From NCBI GenBank assembly GCA_023386455.1, contig JAEWJO010000209.1, positions 1 through 8,868 of the forward strand: a DNA stretch of 8,868 bases, read 5' to 3'. Origin of the DNA: Pseudomonadota bacterium (GTDB lineage Bacteria > Myxococcota_A > Polyangia > Haliangiales > Haliangiaceae). The notes under the pieces are model-generated. The model was not told the origin of the DNA and did no database searches. It worked only from the letters and a program-made list of their open reading frames with translations. This document shows, piece by piece, positions 1 through 7,446 of this stretch (positions within the stretch are counted from its first letter, which is position 1; each line of letters starts with the position of its first letter). Both the position numbers and the translations under genes were made by a program.

Positions 1-2130
1 CTCCTCGATCACGCGGCCGAAGCGCGAGTTGAACACGAGCGCGCAGACGACGAACACGCCGCCGACCACCGGCCACGTCACGCGATCGGGATGGGTATCC
101 GCCCCGATCGCGAACGCGACGATCGCCGCGGGGATCGCCGGCCGTACGACCCAGCGGTTGACGCGGCTGTCGAGGATGCGGCGCACGATCGGCATCCGCC
201 ACAGCGCCGCCGGACCGTCGAACAGGACGAGCTTCACGATCCGCCACACCCAGCGCAGCACGAACACGACGGCGCGCCGGAATGGCGGCACGTGGAGCAC
301 GAGGAACAAGAATCCAGCGCCGCCATACAACGTCGTGCGCGTCGCGATCTCCGGCTCCTCGCCGGTCAGCAGCTTCATCAGCGGCCCGATCATGTGCTGC
401 AGGCCCTCGACGACGGCGAACGCGCCGAGCAGCGGCAGGAGCGCGAACTGCGTCAGGAACCGGCCGACCTTCGTGCCGAACAGCACCGACGACGCCTTCT
501 GGAGGAATCGCAGGTACGCCTCGCCGCTGCGATACACGCCATCGAGCGACGACTCGAGCTGGCGATCGATCCGCAGCAGCTGGTCGCCGCCGCGCAGCTC
601 GTCGAGCGAGAGATCCGGCAGCTTGAGGTCGTTCTTCGAGATCGCGTCGCGCAGATCGCCGAGCGTCAGGCGGCCGACGTCGACCGCGCGATCGAGCAGC
701 TCGTCGACGAGCTTCTTCTCGGCAACGCGCTCCGGGAGGCTGTGCGGCTCGAGGCCGACGGCGTCGAGCGCCTCCTCGACCTTCGGGCGCAGCGATGCGC
801 GTACGTTGCCGTCGGCGCGCGCCGTGATCTTGTGGAGCACGTCGCTGAGGCGCTCGCGATCCTCGGCGGTCTCGAGCTCGCACTCGGGGACCTTCGCGCT
901 CGCCTGGTGCAGGCGCTTGGCCATCCGCACCTCGCGCGTCACCGGCAGCGCGCGGACGACCTTGCGGCGGCCGAGCGACAGCGCCCAGCTGACGAGATCG
1001 ACGACCTTGACCTCGCGCTCGGCGTACGTGCACGCCGCCTGCAGGTCGGCGAGCAGTCGCGCGCCCTTGTTGAAGCGCAGCGACTCCTGCGTGCCCGCGT
1101 ACAGCGCGAGCGGTACGAGCGCGTCGACCCAGCCGGCCGTCAGGCTGACCGCACCGACGGCACCGACCGTCGCTGGTGACGTATCGCCGAGCGCCTTCGC
1201 GAGTCGAGCGACGAGGAGCTCGAGGTGCTCGCGCACGCCCGGGACGTCGCCCGCGCGCGCCGACAGGATCGCGGCCCGGGCGAGGTTGCCCTTCGCGCGT
1301 GCCCGACTCGCCGACTTGCGCGCCGACCCGATCGCGTGGTCGAGGCGCTTCGTCGTCGCGAACTCCGGCGGCGCCTCCTCGACGACGAGCGGCCGCGCCG
1401 GCGCGTGGTCCGGCCGCGATGCCGCGAGCAGCGCGGCGACATCGAGGTCGCGCTGCACGATCGCATCGACGCGCGAGAATCCGGTCGTCGCGATCGCCGG
1501 GAACGTGTTCTCGACCGCACGTGGCGCGAACGTCTGCAGCTCGAGGTACAGCGCGACGAACTCGACGTACATCCCGCGCTCGTCGATCGGTGGGATCGCG
1601 AGGTTCTCCTGGTGGAGCACCGACCGCACCTCGTCGAACTCCGCCTGGCCGATCTGCTCGATGCGCTCGCGGATGTCGGCGAGCGTCAGCTGGTCGCGGC
1701 CGATCAGATCGTCGAGCGCGACGTGGACGCGGGCGTGAAACGCGAGCCGCCACACCTGTGACAGCGCCTCGGGATCGCGCGTCGCGACCTTCGTCCGATC
1801 GCCCGTGACGAGCACCACGCGACCCGGCAACGCTTCGACGTCGACCTTCGCGAGCTCGAATCGAGCGAGATCGCGGTGGCGCAGCAGCTCGGGCCTGGGG
1901 ACGACGAAGCAGTGGTGGTGGGGCACGCGCAGGCCGGCGCCGCGCAGGCCGAGGTGCGCCTTGATCATCCGGCGCAGCGTGCCTTCCTCGACGAGGATCG
2001 TGCCCGTGCTCGCGAGCTCGACGTTGGCGAACGCGCGCGATCCGGCCGCCTCTACCTCGGGCACGGCGACCGGCGCCGCCCCGTCGGACGCCGGCGGCAC
2101 ATCACCCGGAGTCTCTGGTTCGCTGGCCAC
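1..2130 (-). CDS. Large multi-pass membrane protein of unknown function (3' end outside window)
   Basis: The minus strand is open for 710 codons from a GTG at 2130 to the window edge with no stop, so the C-terminus is missing. An in-frame stop lies just upstream (2155-2157); a TTG at 2136 is the only other nearby start, and no clear ribosome binding site decides between them. Residues 1-30 are an Ala/Pro/Glu-rich, probably disordered leader without a signal peptide. Residues about 35-540 are mostly charged and helical, with a conserved-looking stretch near 187-199 (GMYVEFVALYLEL) and a hydrophobic patch near 320-345. Hydrophobic segments that look membrane-spanning lie near 556-578, 600-615, 619-637, 665-677 and 686-700. 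This suggests a large cytoplasmic N-terminal region followed by a membrane domain. I recognise no catalytic motif or named family. It follows the barrel gene by 70 bp on the same strand and could be cotranscribed with it. Confidence 0.85.
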   Translation of the reverse strand, partial: MASEPETPGDVPPASDGAAPVAVPEVEAAGSRAFANVELASTGTILVEEGTLRRMIKAHLGLRGAGLRVPHHHCFVVPRPELLRHRDLARFELAKVDVEALPGRVVLVTGDRTKVATRDPEALSQVWRLAFHARVHVALDDLIGRDQLTLADIRERIEQIGQAEFDEVRSVLHQENLAIPPIDERGMYVEFVALYLELQTFAPRAVENTFPAIATTGFSRVDAIVQRDLDVAALLAASRPDHAPARPLVVEEAPPEFATTKRLDHAIGSARKSASRARAKGNLARAAILSARAGDVPGVREHLELLVARLAKALGDTSPATVGAVGAVSLTAGWVDALVPLALYAGTQESLRFNKGARLLADLQAACTYAEREVKVVDLVSWALSLGRRKVVRALPVTREVRMAKRLHQASAKVPECELETAEDRERLSDVLHKITARADGNVRASLRPKVEEALDAVGLEPHSLPERVAEKKLVDELLDRAVDVGRLTLGDLRDAISKNDLKLPDLSLDELRGGDQLLRIDRQLESSLDGVYRSGEAYLRFLQKASSVLFGTKVGRFLTQFALLPLLGAFAVVEGLQHMIGPLMKLLTGEEPEIATRTTLYGGAGFLFLVLHVPPFRRAVVFVLRWVWRIVKLVLFDGPAALWRMPIVRRILDSRVNRWVVRPAIPAAIVAFAIGADTHPDRVTWPVVGGVFVVCALVFNSRFGRVIEE

Positions 2131-2200
2131 GCTCAAACCACACGCATTCTGGCATCAGGCCCGCCGTCTGGCTCGTCCAACGGCCCACTATGACGATCGC

Positions 2201-2767
2201 CTAGAAGCTGTAGCCGACCTGCAAATTGAGCAGCGGCCCGACCTTGCTCTTCTCCGCCATCTGCCCGGTCGCGGCCTTCGCGCGGGCGACCATGAACGAC
2301 GCCCCGAGCTCGCCCTCGAGCGTGAACCCCGAGGCGTGCGTCCACTTGTAGCCGGCGAACGGCGACAGCGCGAGTCCGGCGGCCTTGATGTCGACGGTCA
2401 TCGCGTCGGTCGCGCCGTGGACGTAGAGCGCCTCGGCGCCGAGTTGCAGGCCGCTGCGGAACGATCCGGTCACGTAGTAGCGCGCGCTCGCACCGCCCTC
2501 GAACAGCGAGACCCGCTGGTTCGTGTCGGGTTCGTGAAACGTCCCGGCGCCGGCGATCACCGCAATGCCGACCTTCTCGGCGACGCGCGCCTCGACGGTC
2601 AGCTCGGCCATCGGCACGAACACGTGCAGCGGTGAGACCGTGATCGCGACCGAGGGCATGCGGTGCGAGGCGGTTACACCGCCATCGTCGGCGAGCGCGG
2701 GATTCGAGAGCAGGAGGGACATGGCAGCGAGTGCGAGGGTCGGTTTGAACATGGCCGCCCGCTTCAT
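2201..2767 (-). CDS. Small outer-membrane beta-barrel protein
   Basis: This is a 188-residue protein with a signal peptide: basic start MKR, hydrophobic core LALAAMSLLL, and a likely cleavage after ALA at residue 26. The mature part alternates polar and hydrophobic residues in short amphipathic strands separated by Gly-rich turns, and it ends in the aromatic strand LNLQVGYSF with a terminal Phe. That ending is the usual signal recognised by the BAM machinery, so an outer-membrane barrel of about eight strands is inferred. The ATG at 2767 was chosen because it directly precedes the signal peptide. The ATG at 2752 (MFKP) would also give a signal peptide, while the longer open frame back to 2884 adds an Arg-rich stretch with no signal character. 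The motif GLALSPFAGYKW resembles the barrel protein encoded at 3299-4096. Its specific role, whether pore, adhesion or structural, is not visible. Confidence 0.8.
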   Translation of the reverse strand: MKRAAMFKPTLALAAMSLLLSNPALADDGGVTASHRMPSVAITVSPLHVFVPMAELTVEARVAEKVGIAVIAGAGTFHEPDTNQRVSLFEGGASARYYVTGSFRSGLQLGAEALYVHGATDAMTVDIKAAGLALSPFAGYKWTHASGFTLEGELGASFMVARAKAATGQMAEKSKVGPLLNLQVGYSF

Positions 2768-2884
2768 CAATGCGCGATCCAGCTCGCGACCACACCGCCG
2801 CCCCGCCCGCGTCGCGACATGGCTGTCGCGATCGGACGACCGCAGGCGAACGCATCTCGCCGAACCCCGCGCATCTGCTCGCAC

Positions 2885-2900
2885 GTGAACCGTCGTTCAC
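2885..2900. promoter_or_regulatory. 16-bp palindrome, possible operator (site 1)
   Basis: GTGAAC-CGTC-GTTCAC is an inverted repeat with perfect 6-bp arms, 118 bp upstream of the barrel gene start at 2767. GAAC/GTTC half-sites recur at 2887, 2895, 2903 and 2912, roughly every 8-9 bp. The pattern looks like a binding site for a dimeric regulator. The regulator is unknown. Confidence 0.4.
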
Positions 2901-2961
2901 GCGAACGCCGCGAACGACCGCACCACGACGGTCCAGTCACACCGTCGCAAAGTCCGACGCC

Positions 2962-2977
2962 GTGACCGCGCGTTCAC
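2962..2977. promoter_or_regulatory. 16-bp palindrome, possible operator (site 2)
   Basis: GTGACCGC-GCGTTCAC is a near-perfect inverted repeat with one mismatched pair. It shares its outer GTGA...GTTCAC with the palindrome 77 bp away at 2885-2900. Two related copies in one intergenic region make a regulator binding pair more likely than chance, but the binding protein is unknown. Confidence 0.35.
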
Positions 2978-3116
2978 CTGATCCCAGGGATCGCGTAGGC
3001 GCAAGCGTGAGCGTAGGCGGCGTTGGCGAACGCAGCGGTGGCCGGCCGAAACCGGGGCAGCTCCACTTCTGCGCCCTCGCGTGTCGAGGTTCGCCGTGGG
3101 CTTTCTGCCGAAGGCG

Positions 3117-3206
3117 TATGCCACTGCCGAGTTGCTCGACGGCGAGATGGCAAGTCAGCTGCGCCGCGCGGCCCTATCGATCAACCTGAACATCGCCGAC
3201 CGAAGC
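3117..3206 (+). pseudogene. Remnant resembling a four-helix-bundle (23S rRNA intervening-sequence-type) protein
   Basis: Read on the plus strand in the frame opening at 3081, residues 13-42 include SQLRRAALSINLNIADRS. This resembles the hallmark of the four-helix-bundle family often annotated as 23S rRNA intervening sequence protein, which reads roughly QLRRAAxSIxxNIAEG. Family members are normally about 115-130 residues. Here the match covers only about 30, the expected acidic EG after NIA is replaced by DR, and no continuation is visible in the other plus frames before the frame stops near 3275. I read it as a decayed fragment, though a chance resemblance cannot be excluded. It lies in an otherwise gene-free stretch, as expected for a gene that has been lost. 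Confidence 0.35.
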
Positions 3207-3298
3207 CTGGCGATGCTCCCCTGTCAGAATCGTCTCGATGGTGACCACGATGATCCGGTAGTCGCTTGCGCCTGATCAACCCAGCCGGACTCCGGGGG
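3207..3298. other. Intergenic stretch downstream of the second barrel gene
   Basis: No gene is supported here. A short palindrome, CCGGA-C-TCCGG (3285-3295), lies just after the barrel gene's stop codon. Its single-base centre and the absence of a T tract make it a weak terminator candidate at best. Confidence 0.3.
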
Positions 3299-4096
3299 TC
3301 AGAACGAGTAGCCGGCGATGAAGCTCGAGTACCAGTGCATGCCCGTGGCTCGCTCCCAGCCGGGCGCCGGCATCAGATCCGTCGTCGTCTTCGACCACAG
3401 GAGCATCGGGCCGACCTGCAGCTCCATCGTCAGCCCCTCCAGGGTCACCATCCGCCAGCCGGCGAACGCCGAGAGTCCGAGCCCCTCGATGCTCTGCCAC
3501 GGATTCGTCGGACCGTCGCGGCCCGGGCTGCCGAAATGCTGGTACGTGACGTCGGCACCGACGTGAACACCCTGCTTGTCCTGCAGCACGAAGTAGCTCG
3601 CACGCGCACCGATCTGCTTCTCGGTGAACGCGACGATCGGCGCATCGCCCCTCTCGTCGAGGTAGTACCAGTGATACGTGTCGCCGATGCTGACGTGCTC
3701 CGTCCGACCGAACCCGCCGTGCAGTGCGACGCCGACGCGCGGCGCGACCGCATACTGCACGCCGACCATGTACGTGTTCTTGCGAATCCCGAACGGCTCG
3801 AAGCCGACCGTCCAGCGCCGATCGCGCCGCGTCTCGACGACGTAGGCAGCCGCGATCGCGTCCGCCTGGGCGACGTGATTTACCTCGGCGCCGCCCGTCA
3901 TGCCCGGTGAGCACGTGGGCATCTGCGCGAGCATGCGCCCGCGTGTCGCCAGGTCGTCGGTCGCCGTCGCGCGCTCGTAGATCGCGTGACGCTGGTCGAG
4001 ACAGCTCGCGTACGGATCGGCCGCCGCCTCACCGGGTGCTTCCGCCCATGCCGATGGAGCCATGACGACGAGGGAACACAACACAACGCCTCTCAT
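3299..4096 (-). CDS. Outer-membrane beta-barrel protein with short N-terminal Cys-pair segment
   Basis: This is a 265-residue protein. Residues 1-18 (MRGVVLCSLVVMAPSAWA) form a signal peptide with cleavage after AWA. Residues about 27-85 are helical and carry two cysteines, C32 and C62, that probably form a disulfide in the periplasm. From about residue 95 the sequence becomes a series of amphipathic strands with Gly and aromatic residues (for example MVGVQYAVAP, ARASYFVLQD, GLGLSAFAGWRM) and ends SSFIAGYSF with a terminal Phe, typical of outer-membrane barrels. The ATG at 4096 was chosen because it starts the signal peptide; the open frame continues to 4765 only as the shadow of the divergent gene. 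No strong ribosome binding site precedes it. It resembles the barrel at 2201-2767 in the penultimate hairpin and in the last four residues (GYSF). The transported or bound partner is unknown. Confidence 0.8.
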   Translation of the reverse strand: MRGVVLCSLVVMAPSAWAEAPGEAAADPYASCLDQRHAIYERATATDDLATRGRMLAQMPTCSPGMTGGAEVNHVAQADAIAAAYVVETRRDRRWTVGFEPFGIRKNTYMVGVQYAVAPRVGVALHGGFGRTEHVSIGDTYHWYYLDERGDAPIVAFTEKQIGARASYFVLQDKQGVHVGADVTYQHFGSPGRDGPTNPWQSIEGLGLSAFAGWRMVTLEGLTMELQVGPMLLWSKTTTDLMPAPGWERATGMHWYSSFIAGYSF

Positions 4097-4216
4097 GTGG
4101 AGAGTTTGTCCCGAGTCGCGGGTGGGTGGCGACGATTTTTCGCTGCACGACGCGGTGCAACACCTTGCTGCACCTGGATTGCGGCCGGACACCGCGGGAG
4201 CGCAGATACTCGCGCC
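4097..4216. promoter_or_regulatory. Shared divergent control region with TGCAC repeats
   Basis: These 120 bp separate two divergent starts, at 4096 (minus) and 4217 (plus), so both promoters should lie here. TGCAC (4144-4148) and GTGCA (4155-4159) form an inverted repeat with a 6-bp spacer, and GCTGCAC occurs twice 25 bp apart (4142 and 4167). A possible -10 element for the plus gene is GATACT at 4205-4210, which would place the transcript start at or near the ATG. These assignments come from reading alone. Confidence 0.4.
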
Positions 4217-5407
4217 ATGCCGAGGTCTCACGTCGTTGCTGTCGCTCTGAGTCTCGGCACCTGGGGGTGTAGACGCGCCGAGGCGCCGCATACGCGCGCC
4301 GTTCCAGCCGTCGCAGCCCCGACGGATGCAGGCGTCGTCGAGAAGGCAGCGCCAGCCGGCGACGAGGACCCGTGCCCGAAGATGGGCGGCCCGCAGACGA
4401 CGGCGGTCCAGCGGATCGGGCTCTACGGCAAGATCCTTCCGCACGAGCTCGGATACACGTGGTTCTCGAAGAAGAACTTCAAGACGATCACCGACGACGG
4501 CCGCGTCATCGACGACGTCGCGGTCAAGGACGTCCCCGCGCATCTGATCGCGTCGACGCGGTTCGCCTGGTACGTGCAACGCTGCGACGATGCCGGCTGC
4601 GGCGAGCACGGCACCGGCAGGACGATCGAACGCATCGATCGCAAGGACCAGACGGTCACGATCCTCTCGACGGGAGAGAAGGAGATCGCGTTCGCGCAGG
4701 CATATGCCGCGCAGCTCTACTGGGGCACCTTCGGGCCCTACGGCGCGACCGGCGAGCTCAAGCACGTCGTCGACGGCGGTGGTCCCGTCGATACACTCTG
4801 GACGGGCAAGGGAGTCCAGGCCGTGCTGATCAACGCGGGCGTCGCGTACGTCGCCGACGATGAGTCCGTCAGCGCGGTCCCGCTGTTCCAGAAGGGTACG
4901 CCGACGAAGCTCGCGACGGGCCTCACCGAGGCACGCGGACTCGCGGCCGATGACACCTACGTCTATGTCGCCGACCGTGGCGAGCCAGCCGGGAATGCCA
5001 GGGCGTCGGGGTTCATCCTCCGCGTGCCGCGCACCGGCGGCACCGTCGAGAAGCTCGCCGGTCCGCTCAAGTGGCCAACGGTCGTCGCCGCCGACAAGGA
5101 CCGCATCTACTTCATGGGCGACGGATCAGGTGACGTCTGGGCCAGACCGAAGGCCGGTGGCGCCGCGAGCGTCTTCATTCCGACCCCGCCGGGCGACTGG
5201 ACGTGTCGCAGCACCGCGTGGCTCCACGTCAACGAACGCGGCCTCCAGTACCTCCGCAAGTCCAAAGGCTGGGACTCCGTGACCCACGAGATCATCGACT
5301 GGGGAACGCTGTGGTCGATCCAGCGCTCGTGGATGACGGACCCGGTGAAGCAGCTCGCCGACTATTTCGCGAAGGGCAGTGCTGCGGGCGGCGGCAGTCG
5401 TAACTAG
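4217..5407 (+). CDS. Beta-propeller-like secreted lipoprotein
   Basis: This is a 396-residue protein. The N-terminus MPRSHVVAVALSLGTWGC looks like a lipoprotein signal with C18 as the modified cysteine; the residue before Gly is Trp, which is unusual, so the lipobox is not canonical. Residues about 20-55 are an Ala/Pro-rich linker. From about 60 onward come repeated beta-rich units of the type 'value-Tyr-Val-Ala-Asp' (GVAYVADDESVSAVPL near 208, TYVYVADRG near 247, DRIYFMGDGSGDVWARP near 295), each followed by a turn with Gly-Gly and a Lys-Leu-Ala strand (RTGGTVEKLAG). This matches the general NHL/PQQ-like propeller pattern seen in envelope proteins. Residues 345-396 are less regular. Four cysteines (53, 123, 128, 330) would be in the periplasm or outside. 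The ATG at 4217 starts the signal sequence, and the frame upstream overlaps the divergent gene. It converges on the next lipoprotein gene with a 14-bp gap. The ligand is unknown. Confidence 0.8.
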   Translation: MPRSHVVAVALSLGTWGCRRAEAPHTRAVPAVAAPTDAGVVEKAAPAGDEDPCPKMGGPQTTAVQRIGLYGKILPHELGYTWFSKKNFKTITDDGRVIDDVAVKDVPAHLIASTRFAWYVQRCDDAGCGEHGTGRTIERIDRKDQTVTILSTGEKEIAFAQAYAAQLYWGTFGPYGATGELKHVVDGGGPVDTLWTGKGVQAVLINAGVAYVADDESVSAVPLFQKGTPTKLATGLTEARGLAADDTYVYVADRGEPAGNARASGFILRVPRTGGTVEKLAGPLKWPTVVAADKDRIYFMGDGSGDVWARPKAGGAASVFIPTPPGDWTCRSTAWLHVNERGLQYLRKSKGWDSVTHEIIDWGTLWSIQRSWMTDPVKQLADYFAKGSAAGGGSRN

Positions 5408-5421
5408 TTCCCCGGCGCGAC

Positions 5422-6474
5422 TCAGATGCGCGTGCCGCTGAACGAGGCCGGCTGCGCGAGCTGCGCGTCCGTCATGTCGTACGTCATCGTGCCCGACCAG
5501 TTGCCCGACGAGAGCTTGTCGACCTTGTAGTCGTCGTTCGAGTCGACCGCGCGCGCTTCGCCGGTGAGGTGGAGGTCGAGCGTCGACGTCGACGCCGCGA
5601 GCTGCTCGTACAGCGCGTTCGCCGCGGCATCCAGGCCGACGTCGCACGTGCCCGACCAGAACGAGGCAGAACCGACGCCGAGCGAGCTCGCGAGGCTCGC
5701 GCCGACTGCCTGGCAGTTGACGAGATCGTCGAGCAGATCCGACAGGTCGTGCGCGTTCGGATCGATCGCCGGGATGATCGCCGTGTCGAGGCCGAGCCGC
5801 ACCAGCTTGCCGTACGGCAGCGTGACCGTGTGCTCGCCGATCGTGAGCTTCGACTCGTTCACGAGACCGACGAACACGCCCTCGACGATCACGTCGTCGA
5901 GGTCCGCATCGGCGAACGCGACGTCGACGAGATTCGTATCGATCTTGAAGCGCACGCCGTCGACCGTCACCTTGCCGACGTACGTCTGGTCGATGTAGCC
6001 GACGTAGAGCTTCTCGTTGATGCCGAGCTCCTTGGTCAGGTCGCGCATGCGGTGACCGACCTCGGTCAGCGTACCGACGAGGTTCGGCGCCAGCGTCGTC
6101 AGCTCGTCGTTGAGATAACCAGCGACCGTCGGCTTGGCGGCGACGAGGATGTTCTTCAGCGTGCCCGGCTGCATCTGCGCGAGCATCTGGTCGAGGACCC
6201 ACGACATCGGATCGTCCGGATCGTCGGTCGCGGCGATGATGCCATTGAGGATCGACCCGGCATTGCCCGGCATGTTCGTCGCGATGTCGAACGTGCTGTG
6301 GACGCGGTAGTTGCCCGAGGCATCGAGCTTGGGCTCGGGCTGCGGGTCCTGCGATCCGGATCCGCTGCCGCTGCCCATGTCGTCGCCGTCGTCGGCGACG
6401 GTGTGATCGGCGCAGCCCGTCAGGGCCGACAGTGCGAGTGCGAAAGCAAAGCTAACAGGCGCGGTCTTCATCAT
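5422..6474 (-). CDS. Lipoprotein of unknown function with Gly-Ser linker
   Basis: This is a 350-residue protein. MMKTAPVSFAFALALSALTGC is a clear lipoprotein signal with lipobox LTGC and acylated C21. It is followed by an acidic and Gly/Ser linker (about 22-48) ending in a Gln/Pro/Glu segment. Residues 55-155 look helical and contain SWVLDQMLAQMQPGTLKNIL. Residues 155-240 are beta-rich (LYVGYIDQTYVGKVTVDGVRF). C254 and C277 probably pair, and the C-terminus is again beta-rich (LHLTGEARAVDSNDDYKVD, GNWSGTMTYDM). The start is well supported: AGAGGG lies 7 bases before the ATG at 6474, with a second in-frame ATG directly after. I do not recognise the family. Its own promoter probably lies in 6475-6563, because the upstream VOC gene ends at a palindrome that may separate the two units. 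Confidence 0.85.
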   Translation of the reverse strand: MMKTAPVSFAFALALSALTGCADHTVADDGDDMGSGSGSGSQDPQPEPKLDASGNYRVHSTFDIATNMPGNAGSILNGIIAATDDPDDPMSWVLDQMLAQMQPGTLKNILVAAKPTVAGYLNDELTTLAPNLVGTLTEVGHRMRDLTKELGINEKLYVGYIDQTYVGKVTVDGVRFKIDTNLVDVAFADADLDDVIVEGVFVGLVNESKLTIGEHTVTLPYGKLVRLGLDTAIIPAIDPNAHDLSDLLDDLVNCQAVGASLASSLGVGSASFWSGTCDVGLDAAANALYEQLAASTSTLDLHLTGEARAVDSNDDYKVDKLSSGNWSGTMTYDMTDAQLAQPASFSGTRI

Positions 6475-6481
6475 CGACGCG

Positions 6482-6487
6482 CCCTCT
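6482..6487 (-). promoter_or_regulatory. Ribosome binding site of the 350-aa lipoprotein
   Basis: AGAGGG on the minus strand ends 7 bases before the ATG at 6474. It is one of the two clearest ribosome binding sites in the window and supports this start over later ones. Confidence 0.6.
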
Positions 6488-6543
6488 ACCGCACTGCGTC
6501 GATCGATTGCTAGTGCTTTCTATACCGACGACTCAAACTATTC

Positions 6544-6563
6544 AGTGGCAACTCGAGTAGCCA

Positions 6564-6565
<2 letters not shown>
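6544..6565. promoter_or_regulatory. 22-bp palindrome overlapping the VOC gene stop
   Basis: Arms AGTGGC and GCCACT flank the self-complementary core ACTCGAGT, each separated from it by one A, giving a 22-bp palindrome with a single mismatched pair. It overlaps the stop codon of the VOC gene (6564-6566) and lies about 70 bp upstream of the lipoprotein start at 6474. It could be an operator for the lipoprotein gene or a transcript-end hairpin for the VOC gene. No T tract follows on the minus strand, which weakens the terminator reading. Confidence 0.45.
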
Positions 6566-6983
<418 letters not shown>

Positions 6984-7010
6984 ACCGCCATTCCCCGGCC
7001 GCGAACTTCT

Positions 7011-7418
7011 TCAAACGTGCTTCACGTAGAAGTTCATGAACCACGCGGGGATCGCCAGCGCCGGCACGCCGCGACTCTGCACGAACGGCCGCACCGATCG
7101 CTGCCACTCGCGCGGCGAGAGCCCGGTCAGGCGCCGGAACGTCGTCGAGAACGCACCGAGGCTCTCGAGCCCGACCTCGTAACACGCGTCGGTCACGCTA
7201 CCGCCCGTCGCCAGCACCCGCTTCGCATGCGCGAGCCGCAGTCCCATCATGTACTGGTGCGGCGGCGTCCCGAACGTCGCCGCGAACTCGCGGGCGAGAT
7301 GCGCGCGCGAGAGCCCCGCCGCCGTCGCGAGCTCGTCCAGTGTCGGGCTGCGCTTCAGCTCGGCGTGCAGGAAGTCCCGCGCGCGAATCAGTCGCCGAAG
7401 CAGCGCACCGGACGCCAT
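7011..7418 (-). CDS. AraC-type regulator, DNA-binding domain only
   Basis: This 135-residue protein is almost entirely an AraC/XylS DNA-binding domain. The first helix-turn-helix covers about residues 26-50 (TLDELATAAGLSRAHLAREF), and the second about 73-100 (SVTDACYEVGLESLGAFSTTF, then RRLTGLSPREW). The family signature of Gly-Phe/Leu and Phe-x-x-x-Phe-(K/R) around 83-105 is present. Typical AraC regulators are 250-300 residues with an N-terminal effector domain, which is absent here. Truncation by a wrong start is ruled out because a TAG stop lies two codons upstream of the ATG (7422-7424). The C-terminal tail (IPAWFMNFYVKHV) is not part of the domain. It is probably cotranscribed with the VOC gene and may regulate it or the divergent Cys-rich lipoprotein. 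Solo AraC domains next to VOC genes occur in other bacteria (general knowledge). No strong ribosome binding site is seen. Confidence 0.9.
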   Translation of the reverse strand: MASGALLRRLIRARDFLHAELKRSPTLDELATAAGLSRAHLAREFAATFGTPPHQYMMGLRLAHAKRVLATGGSVTDACYEVGLESLGAFSTTFRRLTGLSPREWQRSVRPFVQSRGVPALAIPAWFMNFYVKHV

Positions 7419-7446
7419 CCACTAATCGATACCGCATCTCGCGCGG

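Larger units (their letters stand above)
2768..3116. other. Intergenic stretch upstream of the barrel gene
   Basis: No convincing gene was found here. Short open frames on both strands are Arg/Pro/Ser-rich with no recognisable motifs and look like chance frames in GC-rich DNA. The stretch contains two related 16-bp palindromes (2885-2900 and 2962-2977) and should hold the promoter of the barrel gene that starts at 2767, although no clear -35/-10 pair stands out. A short direct repeat of GCGTAGGCG occurs around 2993-3020. Confidence 0.5.

Noticed and set aside
29..1738. Long plus-strand open frames over the left 2 kb (up to 569 codons)
   Set aside because: They are antisense to the minus-strand membrane protein, rich in Arg/Ser/Thr with no motifs, and arise from GC-rich codon bias. 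The minus-strand frame gives coherent helices and membrane segments.
2885..2900. Firm assignment as a LexA (SOS) box
   Set aside because: The GAAC-N4-GTTC core fits the Gram-positive type, but the likely host is not Gram-positive and the downstream gene is a barrel protein, so only a generic palindrome is claimed.
3285..3295. Rho-independent terminator after the second barrel gene
   Set aside because: The palindrome has a one-base centre, a short usable stem and no T run.
4097..4765. N-terminal extension of the second barrel protein to 488 residues
   Set aside because: The extension is the antisense shadow of the propeller lipoprotein, and a clear signal peptide begins at 4096.
5126..6202. 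358-codon minus-strand frame overlapping the lipoprotein at 5422-6474
   Set aside because: It is Arg/Gly-rich without motifs and lies in another frame of a gene with a clear lipobox and ribosome binding site.
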